The position numbers and the translations under genes are program-made. From Candidatus Stahliibacteriota bacterium (lineage in GTDB: Bacteria; Hydrothermota; Tepidihabitantia; SM23-42): a stretch of 22,261 nt of DNA. Under the pieces are notes generated by a model that saw only the letters and a list, made by a program, of their open reading frames with translations, did no database searches and was not told the origin of the DNA. Within the stretch, counting starts at the first letter, position 1. Each line of letters opens with the position of its first letter. The DNA lies in contig JAUWLY010000012.1 of assembly GCA_030613445.1 (NCBI GenBank), positions 1 through 22,261 on the forward strand, written 5' to 3'. Below, one piece after another: positions 13,395 to 21,275 of the stretch.

Positions 13395-14924
13395 ATGTCA
13401 AGAAAGGTTGATTTCCTTGTTGTGGGATCAGGAATAGCCGGATTGACCTTTGCCACCAAAGCTGCACAATATAGTCAAGTACTCATTCTGACCAAAAAGA
13501 ATAAGGCTGATTCCAATACGAACTATGCACAAGGGGGCATCGCATCAGTCTTTGCTGATAAGGATTCATTTGATTGCCATACGAATGATACGGTCAAAGC
13601 TGGTGATGGGTTGAGCCATATGGATGCCGTGAGAATAATGGTTGAGAATGGTCCAAAACTAGTGAGGGAACTGTATAATGAGGGTTGTCTATTTACCATC
13701 GGCGATCAAGGTGATTTTGAACTCGGCAAGGAAGGTGGTCATTCCCATCGCCGTATCGTACATGCCAAGGATTATACTGGTTATGAGATCGAACGTGTCC
13801 TTTTGGAAGAAGCCAAGAGAAGAAAGGTTGAAATAAGCGAAAATGAGATTGCCCTCGATTTAATTATTGTCGACGGTGAATGTTTAGGGCTCTACTTTTT
13901 TGACGCCAACAAACAAAAGATCGACTACATCTTGGCTAATGCCACAATACTTGCTACCGGTGGGATCGGACAAGTATATCTTCACACAACAAATCCACCG
14001 ATTGCAACTGGCGATGGTATTGCCATGGCCTATCGCGCTGGCGCAAAAGTGGCAAATATGGAGTTTGTACAATTCCATCCCACATCAGTCTACAATATAC
14101 AGATCGATGGTCGGGCTTTCTTAATATCAGAAGCAGTACGAGGTGAAGGCGGCATATTGAAAACAAAGAGCGGTAAATCATTTATGGACAAATACGACCC
14201 GGCTGGAGATCTCGCTCCGCGCGACATCGTGGCGCGAGCTTGTGTTTCTGAAATGCATGCAACCAAATCAAAACATGTACTACTTGATATTTCACATGTC
14301 AATGCCGGTTATCTAAAGAAACGGTTTCCGACAATCTATGAAACATGCATAAAATGGGGTATTGATATAACTCGTGAACCGATACCAGTAGTACCAGCTG
14401 CCCATTATATGTGTGGCGGTATTTTGGTTAATACCTGGGCTGAATCGTCCATAAACCGCTTATTTGCCCTGGGCGAATGCAGTTGTACTGGTGTACACGG
14501 CGCAAATAGGCTGGCATCAAATTCCTTGCTTGAAGCCCTGGTTTTTTCAACGAGGGCATCAGAAAAGGCAAAGGAGATCAGAGAAATCAAACCAAAAACG
14601 ACAATGCGCATGCCGGAAACTACTCGTACTGGACCAGATTATAGATTACAGATCAAAGAAATCATGAACCAATACGTCGGCGTTATGCGAAATGTGAAGG
14701 GATTGGCAAAAGCACACCGATTGATCAGCGATTTCTGCAGCAAGTTTGATGATGGTATACTGATACGAAATGCCGAATCTCGAAATATAGCCGATATCGC
14801 GATGCTCATAGTTGAGTCAGCTATTGCGCGTCTAGAATCCCGTGGTCTTCATTATGTCAGGGAATATCCGGAAAAGAAAAAGGATTTTGCAAAAGATACG
14901 ATGATCTATAGGAAAGCAAGTTAA
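13395..14924 (+). CDS. nadB: L-aspartate oxidase NadB
   Basis: The 509-aa flavoenzyme oxidises L-aspartate to iminoaspartate, the first step of de novo NAD synthesis. Visible signatures: the FAD-binding DFLVVGSGIAGLTFA at residues 6-20, NTNYAQGGIASVF, HSHRRIVHAKDYTG, LATGGIGQVY, VQFHPTSVY, SEAVRGEGGIL, HYMCGGI, and GANRLASNSLLEALVF near the C-terminal third, with the helical fumarate-reductase-type C-terminal domain after it. Start ATG 13395 is chosen because the family begins M-x-x-x-x-D-F-L-V-V-G-S-G; the longer frame from 13362 would start inside the -35 box. nadA and nadC are not in the window. The gene is divergent from ligA, a NAD+ consumer. Confidence 0.96.
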   Translation: MSRKVDFLVVGSGIAGLTFATKAAQYSQVLILTKKNKADSNTNYAQGGIASVFADKDSFDCHTNDTVKAGDGLSHMDAVRIMVENGPKLVRELYNEGCLFTIGDQGDFELGKEGGHSHRRIVHAKDYTGYEIERVLLEEAKRRKVEISENEIALDLIIVDGECLGLYFFDANKQKIDYILANATILATGGIGQVYLHTTNPPIATGDGIAMAYRAGAKVANMEFVQFHPTSVYNIQIDGRAFLISEAVRGEGGILKTKSGKSFMDKYDPAGDLAPRDIVARACVSEMHATKSKHVLLDISHVNAGYLKKRFPTIYETCIKWGIDITREPIPVVPAAHYMCGGILVNTWAESSINRLFALGECSCTGVHGANRLASNSLLEALVFSTRASEKAKEIREIKPKTTMRMPETTRTGPDYRLQIKEIMNQYVGVMRNVKGLAKAHRLISDFCSKFDDGILIRNAESRNIADIAMLIVESAIARLESRGLHYVREYPEKKKDFAKDTMIYRKAS

Positions 14925-14938
14925 ATAAAGGAAGGAGA

Positions 14939-15238
14939 ATGGAACAAGGAGAGATCGAAGTTCTTCTGGAATTGGGGCAATCATATCTTCTCAACAAAGA
15001 ATATGAACAGGCAATAAAGAAGTTCAGCGCAGCCCTTACAATAAATCCGCATGACCCTGAATTGTACTACAATTTAGGGCTTGCCTATGAGGGAGCTAAT
15101 AAGCCCAAAGAAGCGCTATCAATGTATGAAAAAACATTACATCTCGATAAAAGATTTAGTAATGCCGAAATGCGTCTCGATAAACTCAAGGAAGAACTGA
15201 GCAAAACAAAGAAGAAAAAAACCAAAGGGACAAAATGA
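14939..15238 (+). CDS. TPR repeat protein
   Basis: The 99-aa protein consists of about two and a half tetratricopeptide repeats: one starting near residue 8 (YLLNKEYEQAIKKFSAALTI), one ELYYNLGLAYEGANKPKEALS and a following helix, and ends in a run of lysines. It has no signal peptide and is probably a cytoplasmic protein-protein adaptor. The start ATG lies 14 nt after the nadB stop; AGGA at 14929-14932 gives normal spacing, while the closer GGAG would be too near. It overlaps the next gene by ATGA and is therefore coupled to the zinc-ribbon protein. Confidence 0.85.
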   Translation: MEQGEIEVLLELGQSYLLNKEYEQAIKKFSAALTINPHDPELYYNLGLAYEGANKPKEALSMYEKTLHLDKRFSNAEMRLDKLKEELSKTKKKKTKGTK

Positions 15239-15408
15239 AGTGTCCCCGCTGTGGTGGAAATCTGAAAGAAACAAGAGGTACACACCACAAGAAAAAGAAA
15301 TGGAAATGCCCGTATTGCGGCAAGGTTTGCTTCACCGATTTGAGGAGAAAACACAAAAAACCTATAAAGAAATCCGGGAATCTCCGTATTTCCAAAGGAT
15401 TTCCGTAA
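15235..15408 (+). CDS. 57-aa zinc-ribbon protein, unrecognised family
   Basis: A small reading frame begins with ATG overlapping the TPR gene stop (ATGA), preceded by AAAGGGA at good distance. The protein starts MKCPRCGGNLKE and continues through a very basic linker (HHKKKKWK) to CPYCGKVCF, giving C-x2-C and C-x2-C knuckles about 20 residues apart, typical of a rubredoxin-like zinc ribbon. The C-terminal half is strongly basic (LRRKHKKPIKKSGN), suggesting nucleic-acid binding. No family name is recognised. The coupling to the upstream TPR gene and the regular Cys pattern argue that it is real even though it is short. Confidence 0.75.
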   Translation: MKCPRCGGNLKETRGTHHKKKKWKCPYCGKVCFTDLRRKHKKPIKKSGNLRISKGFP

Positions 15409-15453
15409 ACAAAAAGCTCAGAAATCTTTTTTCAGAGCTCGCACAGGAAAGTG

Positions 15454-15481
15454 TTGACAAGACACGATATTTAACTATATT
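15454..15481 (+). promoter_or_regulatory. Promoter of the J-domain gene, with overlapping inverted repeat
   Basis: TTGACA (15454-15459), 16-bp spacer, TATATT (15476-15481). The predicted start near 15488 leaves about 5 nt before ATG 15493. TTGACAA (15454-15460) and TTGTCAA (15481-15487) form an inverted repeat with a 20-bp centre that covers both promoter boxes. Confidence 0.7.
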
Positions 15482-15492
15482 TTGTCAATACC

Positions 15493-16134
15493 ATGGAAAC
15501 ATATTACTCACTTTTGCGTGTTTCGCTTAATGCGTCGCCCGGGGAAATAAAAAGATCCTATCTTAAATTAGCGCAAAAATATCATCCAGATCTTTACCTT
15601 GATCCTAAAGAAAAAATCAAAGCGAACGAAAAATTCTCTAAGATCACCGAAGGTTATCGTGTCTTATCCGATGATAAACTAAAGGAAGAATACGACAAAT
15701 CGCTGGAAAGGGGTATGAAACCAAAGGATGAAGCTAAGAAAACACAAGCGAAGAATGCCTTTAAAAGGGCAATTGCATTTCTCAAACAGAACGATCCTTG
15801 GCGAGCAGTCAATCTTCTACGCATTGCTTGTCGCTACCATGAACAGCCCATGTACTTATCATATTTAGGACTTGCTCTGGTATATACGAGACAGTACCAA
15901 AGAGAGGGTTTTGAGAAACTCGAGTTGGCAATCAAACAAGTAATGTTCAATCCGATATTTTATGTTAACATCGGATTGGCCTATGAACACATCGCCAATA
16001 AGTCAAAGGCACTTGAATCATACTATGAGGCGATCAACTGGGACGAGAATAACAGGGCCGCAAAGAAAGGTATTGAAAGACTGCAAACCAAGAAAAAGGG
16101 CTTCTTGAGTAAATTATTTGGTGGCGAGAAATGA
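15493..16134 (+). CDS. J-domain protein with TPR repeats
   Basis: The 213-aa protein starts with a J domain (residues 3-70: YYSLLRVSLNASPGEIKRSYLKLAQKYHPDLY, with the HPD tripeptide needed to stimulate the DnaK ATPase, then F-x-x-I-x-x-x-Y-x-V-L-S-D-x-x-x-x-x-Y-D). The glycine/phenylalanine region and zinc domain of full DnaJ are absent. Residues about 85-200 form three TPR-like helix pairs (AFKRAIAFLKQNDPWRAVNLL; YLSYLGLALVYTRQYQREGFEKL; FYVNIGLAYEHIANKSKALESYYEAI). The tail is basic and amphipathic (KKKGFLSKLFGG). It is likely a specialised co-chaperone that recruits DnaK to a partner bound by the TPRs. There is no Shine-Dalgarno; the ATGA overlap couples it to the next gene. Confidence 0.9.
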   Translation: METYYSLLRVSLNASPGEIKRSYLKLAQKYHPDLYLDPKEKIKANEKFSKITEGYRVLSDDKLKEEYDKSLERGMKPKDEAKKTQAKNAFKRAIAFLKQNDPWRAVNLLRIACRYHEQPMYLSYLGLALVYTRQYQREGFEKLELAIKQVMFNPIFYVNIGLAYEHIANKSKALESYYEAINWDENNRAAKKGIERLQTKKKGFLSKLFGGEK

Positions 16135-16430
16135 AAAAGACTAATATCCTCACCAGTTTTGAAAGACTCTGCTGCGATTTGGCAATAGTTGTAAAATATG
16201 ACAGGTTTTTCGGTCGCGGCGGTTTTTGCCGACTCAGAGATCAATCCTATTTTATTATCAATGAACGGCTTTCCAATGAAGCTAAAGAACAGATATTTGT
16301 CGATGAACTGAGTGGATTCGACTTTACTTCTACACAGATTCCCTCCCAATTAAAAGATCTGCTCAGCAAAGCAGCTATAAAACAACGCCGAAATGATCAA
16401 CCCTGTGAAATAATACAAGAGAATCTATAG
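16131..16430 (+). CDS. Small protein of unknown function, coupled to the J-domain gene
   Basis: The 99-aa protein starts with ATGA overlap on the J-domain gene and a GGTGGCGA-like ribosome binding region. No signal peptide or membrane helix. The segment V-K-Y-D-R-F-F-G-R-G-G-F-C-R-L-R-D-Q-S-Y and the following I-I-N-E-R-L-S-N-E-A-K-E-Q-I-F-V-D-E-L look like a conserved beta hairpin plus helix of a small soluble domain; Cys at 14, 15 and 33 may be incidental. I do not recognise the family. Context suggests a partner or accessory of the J-domain/TPR protein. Confidence 0.7.
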   Translation: MKKTNILTSFERLCCDLAIVVKYDRFFGRGGFCRLRDQSYFIINERLSNEAKEQIFVDELSGFDFTSTQIPSQLKDLLSKAAIKQRRNDQPCEIIQENL

Positions 16431-16534
16431 TAAAGAAAGAACATGGTCAATATCAAGTTAATCCGGCTAAACATACAAATCTCTTGTATTTAACGGAGTG
16501 AGGTATTCTGACGGCATAAAATATCCAACAGGTT

Positions 16535-17461
16535 TTATTGTTCATCCCTGATCTCTCCTACCAGTTCTTCAAGCAGATCTTCTAAGGTTACAAGTCCGAT
16601 CGCCATGGATTGTTTGTCAACAACGATCGCCATATGCTCCCCTTTTTGTTTCATCGTGGTAAAGATCTTCATACAACGCTCTTTTACCTCAATGAAAAAC
16701 GGTTTTCTCAAGACGATTCTATTCTTGTAAAAGTAGTCTTTGATATTGAAAATGCCGATGATATTGGTTTTTTCTCCGTGGTAAACTGGGATCCTTGTAT
16801 ATATCTTCTTGTTTTTTCCGGTCAGCGATTTCAATTCATTACCTTTGCAACACGTAATGGCGGTATCCAGCGGTATCATGATTTCCCCAATTGTACGTTT
16901 TGAAAAATTAAAAAGCCTTGTAGCAAATAGTCTTGCCTCCTCTTCATACTCACTTATCGCATGAATAATATCAGACCTTTGTAACGAATCAGGTTTTGCC
17001 TCAGTCTTAAAGAGGTGCGCCAGCCCTTTAGAAATAAAAGCGTAAAAACTGACCACCGGGTAAATGATGACTTCATTGTAATAAATCAAATTACTGAGGT
17101 GACTCATAACCTTACTTGGATAAGAAAGGGCTATCGATTTAGGGATGAATAAACCAACTGTTAATGATAACAATGAGAGTAGAATAATCGAAAGAACTAC
17201 TCCATTGCTGCCAAAAAGCTTGATGAAGAAATTGGCGAACATGGTCGATGCCAGTACAATAAGAAAATTCTCGCTCACCGACATTGTCGAGAAAAAACGC
17301 TCTGGCCGATCTATGAAATTACTGACCCGCACTGCCCAGAGGTTCTTTTCGCGCTTTGCTCTGAGCACACGCATCTTCTCAAGACTGATTAAACCTGTCT
17401 CGCTCGCTGCGAAGAAACCTTGTAGCACAATCAGCAATAACGGGAGTATAAAGTATATCAT
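16535..17461 (-). CDS. CNNM/CBS membrane protein lacking the CorC/HlyC C-terminal domain
   Basis: The 308-aa protein has the N-terminal CNNM (DUF21) transmembrane domain (residues 1 to about 170: ILPLLLIVLQGFFAASETGLISL, SVSENFLIVLAST, VGLFIPKSIAL) and a CBS-pair region (MIPLDTAITC, IYTRIPVYHGEKTNIIGIFNIKDYF, HMAIVVDKQSMAIGLVTLEDLLEELVGEIRDE). It stops right after the second CBS domain; the CorC_HlyC domain that its neighbour has is absent, and no remnant of it follows. The family is linked to Mg2+ and Co2+ transport or efflux. It overlaps the upstream paralogue by 4 nt (ATGA) and has AAGG eight bases before its start. GLFIPKS replaces the family's usual GEITPKT. Confidence 0.9.
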   Translation of the reverse strand: MIYFILPLLLIVLQGFFAASETGLISLEKMRVLRAKREKNLWAVRVSNFIDRPERFFSTMSVSENFLIVLASTMFANFFIKLFGSNGVVLSIILLSLLSLTVGLFIPKSIALSYPSKVMSHLSNLIYYNEVIIYPVVSFYAFISKGLAHLFKTEAKPDSLQRSDIIHAISEYEEEARLFATRLFNFSKRTIGEIMIPLDTAITCCKGNELKSLTGKNKKIYTRIPVYHGEKTNIIGIFNIKDYFYKNRIVLRKPFFIEVKERCMKIFTTMKQKGEHMAIVVDKQSMAIGLVTLEDLLEELVGEIRDEQ

Positions 17462-18717
17462 GGTACTACCTTCTCAATAAAAACTTGTTCTATTATTCGA
17501 TCTCGGATATCTTTAATTTCAATCTTAAGTCCTTGGAGTTTAATTATCTCCTTTTCGTTCGGGATTCTACCAAAGTGACTCAGGATGAATCCAGACAACC
17601 TCTCCCCCTCATCCGCAAACGGCTCTACGTCGAGCACACGGGCAAGCTCGCCAATACTAATATCACCAACAAAAATATATCGATTGGCACTGATCATCTT
17701 GTAGGGAAGATCAGTTACCTCGTCATATTCATCGACTATCTCACCAAAGAGAGATTCCAGAATGTCCTCGAGCGTTACGATCCCGCTGAAATCACCGAAT
17801 TCATCAACAACAATGCTGATGTGAATACCATTTCTCCTGAACTCACTGAGCAGGTTATCAATCATCTTTGTCTCCGGGACTATATAAGGTTCCCGCATCA
17901 GTTGCTCGACAGTAATTTCCTCTGGAGCTTTGTTATTCATGCCGCTAATGAAGACGTTCTTCGCATAGAGAATTCCCACAACATCATCGTTTTTATTGAA
18001 AACACAAATTCTCGAGTGTTTCTCTGAAATCATTATTTCCCGAACTTCCTGCAAACTGGCATTAACCGCGATGCCGACAACTTTGTGTCGCGGGGTCATA
18101 ATATCACTCACTCGCACCTTGCCGAATTGGAGTATTTGATAACCGAATTTAGCTTCGCCTTCATCTAATACTTTGTATTTCTTCGCCTCACTCAACATTA
18201 TTTTGATCTCTTTCTCAGATATCGCCGTATGTTCCTCCGGAGGTCGTTTGCTCATTATTGCCTTGGTAAATAGTACCATCAACGATGATATCGGTTGAAA
18301 AACGCCAGAGACAATGCTGATTATCTTGCCAAACTTAAGTGCTAGATATTCCGCATTTGAAAACGCGATTGTCTTTGGAGTAATTTCACCAAATATTAGA
18401 AGCAAGGATGTCATCAGTATGAATTCGATAATGAAAGCGAGTATAGGGTTCACTTTATGACCTGCGATAATCTGTATCAGGATAATGGTACCGACTGAGG
18501 CGGCAGCAATGTTCACGAGAAGGTTTGCCAACAAGACAGCCGCAAGAGTTTTCCCTGATTCCTTTCTCAGACGACCTAGTGTTTGAGCTCCCTTTCTCTC
18601 TTCGTAAATGAGGGTCTTTACACGGAAGCGCGATAATGAAAAAATCGCTGCCTCCATGCCTGAAAAGAAAGCACTCAGTGTCAGAAATAAGACTATCAGG
18701 GCAAGGTATAATAACAT
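17458..18717 (-). CDS. CNNM/CBS/CorC_HlyC family membrane protein
   Basis: The 419-aa protein is a complete HlyC/CorC-family member: CNNM domain with FFSGMEAAIFSLSRFRV near residues 17-33 and LLLIFGEITPKTIAFS at about 105-120, a CBS pair starting at SDIMTPRHKVVGI and ending IVVDEFGDFSGIVTLEDILESLFGEIVDEYDE, and a C-terminal CorC_HlyC domain (YIFVGDISIGELARVLDVE...LSGFILSHFGRIP). The family is associated with Mg2+/Co2+ homeostasis, often beside ybeY in bacteria. It lies 68 nt downstream of ybeY and starts without an evident Shine-Dalgarno. It is translationally coupled to the shorter paralogue downstream. Confidence 0.94.
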   Translation of the reverse strand: MLLYLALIVLFLTLSAFFSGMEAAIFSLSRFRVKTLIYEERKGAQTLGRLRKESGKTLAAVLLANLLVNIAAASVGTIILIQIIAGHKVNPILAFIIEFILMTSLLLIFGEITPKTIAFSNAEYLALKFGKIISIVSGVFQPISSLMVLFTKAIMSKRPPEEHTAISEKEIKIMLSEAKKYKVLDEGEAKFGYQILQFGKVRVSDIMTPRHKVVGIAVNASLQEVREIMISEKHSRICVFNKNDDVVGILYAKNVFISGMNNKAPEEITVEQLMREPYIVPETKMIDNLLSEFRRNGIHISIVVDEFGDFSGIVTLEDILESLFGEIVDEYDEVTDLPYKMISANRYIFVGDISIGELARVLDVEPFADEGERLSGFILSHFGRIPNEKEIIKLQGLKIEIKDIRDRIIEQVFIEKVVP

Positions 18718-18785
18718 GCTAAATCGAAATCTGTATTGCTAATATCGTAATCATGAACTGCACTGCACGTCTGGTCACGCCATCT

Positions 18786-19178
18786 TCACAAATTGCTTTG
18801 GGGTATATACTTAAGATACTGGAAACATTTGTTTTCCATCATCTCGGTTTGTCCTTTTGTTCTATGATCGTAACCTATAATATGAAGTAAACCATGTATA
18901 ATGTAATAGTACAATTCGTTAGTATCGCTGACCCGATCATACGATATGTATATTTCAGAAACCTCCTCCATATGGAAAGAGATCACGTTCGTAGGCTTGT
19001 CTTTTTTTAGAAACCTCATGTTTAGTGCCTTGAGATAATTGTCATTGGTAATTATTATATTAAGGTCTTTGAGTATTGTCCCCTCCGCGGCCAATGTCTT
19101 CTCAATGAGGATAATGATATTCTTTCTGACATTCGACACCAAACAACATGTGGCTTGATTAAAAATATTAACTTTCAA
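18786..19178 (-). CDS. ybeY: Endoribonuclease / rRNA maturation factor YbeY
   Basis: The 130-aa protein carries the zinc site HGLLHIIGYDH (H95, H99, H105) and the preceding KPTNVISF block (61-68) that are diagnostic for YbeY, required for 16S rRNA 3' end maturation and ribosome quality control. Length is slightly short for the family. The start codon is TTG at 19178-19176, directly next to the pgpH stop (TGATTG), with only a weak GAAGAG upstream, so translation is probably coupled to pgpH. The phoH-pgpH-ybeY order is the common bacterial one. Confidence 0.94.
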   Translation of the reverse strand: MKVNIFNQATCCLVSNVRKNIIILIEKTLAAEGTILKDLNIIITNDNYLKALNMRFLKKDKPTNVISFHMEEVSEIYISYDRVSDTNELYYYIIHGLLHIIGYDHRTKGQTEMMENKCFQYLKYIPQSNL

Positions 19179-21275
19179 TCAAGCTCTTCTGTTCTTCCTA
19201 TTTGCCTTTTCGCTCGTGTCCTCTCCATTCTGGTCATATTCAACACGCGGGTGGAAAACACCAGTAAGGGTTGATAGAAATGTAGTACTCACCAACCCCA
19301 AGTCCTGCCGTGTGATTGGACATTCATCGAGTTGACCGTCGGCAAGCTTCTTCTCAATATTATCCTTCAATATTTTTTGTAGTTTTGTGACGGTAATATT
19401 CTTCTCACTCCTCGCTGCCGCCTCAACAGTATCAGCAAGCATAACTACTGCAGCTTCCTTGGTTTTTGGTTTAGGCCCCGGATATCGAAAGGTATCCTTG
19501 TTGATAGATGAAGAAGTTTCCAGTGCTTTGTTATAGAACAATTCAATGGTGGTTGTCCCATGATGTTGCTCGATAATGCTGATGATTTTCCTTGGTAATT
19601 TCATCTTCTTCGCCATTCCAACACCATCTTTGACGTGCGATATGATAATCAATGTACTCATCTGCGGTCTAAGTGTATCATGCGGATTCTTAATGCCGCG
19701 TTGATTCTCAATATAATATTCAGGTTTCTTAAGCTTACCAATATCATGGTAGTACGCGCCGACCCTTGCCAGGATTGGGTCTGCTCCAATCATTCGGGCG
19801 GCGGCTTCAGCCAGATTGCCAACAATAATTGAATGATGATACGTGCCCGGCGCCTCTATAGCCATCTCCTTGAATAACGGCAGATTAAGATTGCCCAGTT
19901 CGAGCAATGTAAGATCAGTACAAAAATCAAAAAGCTTTTCAAATAAGGGTAATAGAAGAACGAAAAGTACGCTCGCTAGAACGCTGTTCAAAACACCTTC
20001 GCTAAGATGCCATAAGCTGAGACTGCCTTTCAATAAATATATATCGGCAAAGAGTATCGCCGCCACATTGGCGATCGAGATATATATGATCGGTCTGTAA
20101 AGAGACAATCTAGAACTGATCGTTCGTGACGAAAAAGCGGCTACTGTCCCACTGACTAATAGAAAAATGAATGTCGGCATGGAATTTAAGATAATACCAA
20201 ATACAGCAGCAAAAATTAGAGTTATGATAACCGCCACGTAGAAATTGAAATATAGCGCAAACAAAAGAACGAAAAAAGATATTGGCAGGAGATAGATCGT
20301 GTCGGTTGCATACGTGATTTTGCCAATCACCAAATATACGGCTGAAAGTAAAGCAACGAAATAAATATTCTTCCCATCGAAGAGCTGAGCTTTTGCAACT
20401 AAACTGAAATTTAGTAAAAGAAATATTACCCCAAAGTAAAGCAGATTTCTGAAAAGCATCGTCTTTAATATTTCCCAGGTACCAACTGAGATGTAGGTAC
20501 TTTCCAAAACCGTGATTATCTCTCTTGCTTCCCTGGTGACCCGCTTGTGTTTCTCTACTATGATTTCGCCTTTCAATATCTTCCCTTTTGTTTTGGGGAC
20601 ATTAGCAAAAACCTCCTCTATTTTCTCTTCAGTCTTCTTCACATTATAGATAACATTTGGGGCAAGCAAAAAACTAACGAGTACTTGGTATTCAGGCTTC
20701 TTTCGGTAACTGAGTATGGACTCTGCTTCACTTACTGAAAATAGCCTTTCTATTGTTTCAACTATTACTCTATTACCACTCTCGATCGTTATTATCCTGA
20801 ATTGAGCGGGTTTTGCATCAAGGACGCCAGCGGCATAAATCTTACCCAGCCTATCGGCAAGTTCTTTGTGAGTCTGCGCAAATGGGTTTTTGGCCAGGTA
20901 TCTAATTACGTCACCATCAAGCGCATATTCTCTCTGAACAAGAAATACGAGGGAATCCTCAGTAAGAGACGAAATATCACGGAGTGAATCAATGAGGGAC
21001 TGAAGACCATCCAGCTTTTTCATGACCATTTTGTAGACCGAATTATCTAGATCAAAAACAGGTGGAATCCTTGCGGCGATTTCCGCTTTTTCTTCATATA
21101 ATTCCTGTTCGGTTTTGGGGATAAGAAAATCATAAGGAGCAATTATATTCGAAGTTGCTATTTCACCTTCGTTAATGCTATGTTTTGTTGGTACTCCAGG
21201 CGGCGGGAATATTGCATTTAGCAGGAGGACAAAAGCTATGAGGATAAGGTGATTAGTCGGTATCTTCTGCTTCAT
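19179..21275 (-). CDS. pgpH: 7TM-HD family c-di-AMP phosphodiesterase (PgpH/YqfF-like)
   Basis: The 698-aa membrane protein has an N-terminal helix (about residues 8-24), a large extracytoplasmic 7TMR-HDED domain to about 265, seven membrane helices (about 275-445), and a cytoplasmic HD hydrolase domain from about 455. HD ligands are visible: YHHS (H480, H481), YYHDIGK (H510, D511), ISHV (H547), EQHHG (H571, H572) and LADTVEAA (D615). PgpH-type enzymes of Listeria and Bacillus degrade c-di-AMP, an essential regulator of potassium and cell-wall homeostasis; this activity is inferred from family. The start overlaps the phoH 3' end by 23 nt. A c-di-AMP cyclase gene is not in the window. Confidence 0.93.
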   Translation of the reverse strand: MKQKIPTNHLILIAFVLLLNAIFPPPGVPTKHSINEGEIATSNIIAPYDFLIPKTEQELYEEKAEIAARIPPVFDLDNSVYKMVMKKLDGLQSLIDSLRDISSLTEDSLVFLVQREYALDGDVIRYLAKNPFAQTHKELADRLGKIYAAGVLDAKPAQFRIITIESGNRVIVETIERLFSVSEAESILSYRKKPEYQVLVSFLLAPNVIYNVKKTEEKIEEVFANVPKTKGKILKGEIIVEKHKRVTREAREIITVLESTYISVGTWEILKTMLFRNLLYFGVIFLLLNFSLVAKAQLFDGKNIYFVALLSAVYLVIGKITYATDTIYLLPISFFVLLFALYFNFYVAVIITLIFAAVFGIILNSMPTFIFLLVSGTVAAFSSRTISSRLSLYRPIIYISIANVAAILFADIYLLKGSLSLWHLSEGVLNSVLASVLFVLLLPLFEKLFDFCTDLTLLELGNLNLPLFKEMAIEAPGTYHHSIIVGNLAEAAARMIGADPILARVGAYYHDIGKLKKPEYYIENQRGIKNPHDTLRPQMSTLIIISHVKDGVGMAKKMKLPRKIISIIEQHHGTTTIELFYNKALETSSSINKDTFRYPGPKPKTKEAAVVMLADTVEAAARSEKNITVTKLQKILKDNIEKKLADGQLDECPITRQDLGLVSTTFLSTLTGVFHPRVEYDQNGEDTSEKANRKNRRA

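Noticed and set aside
15240..15530. 96-codon plus-strand reading frame
   Set aside because: It is out of frame with the zinc-ribbon gene, overlaps its whole length, and crosses the J-domain promoter and start codon.
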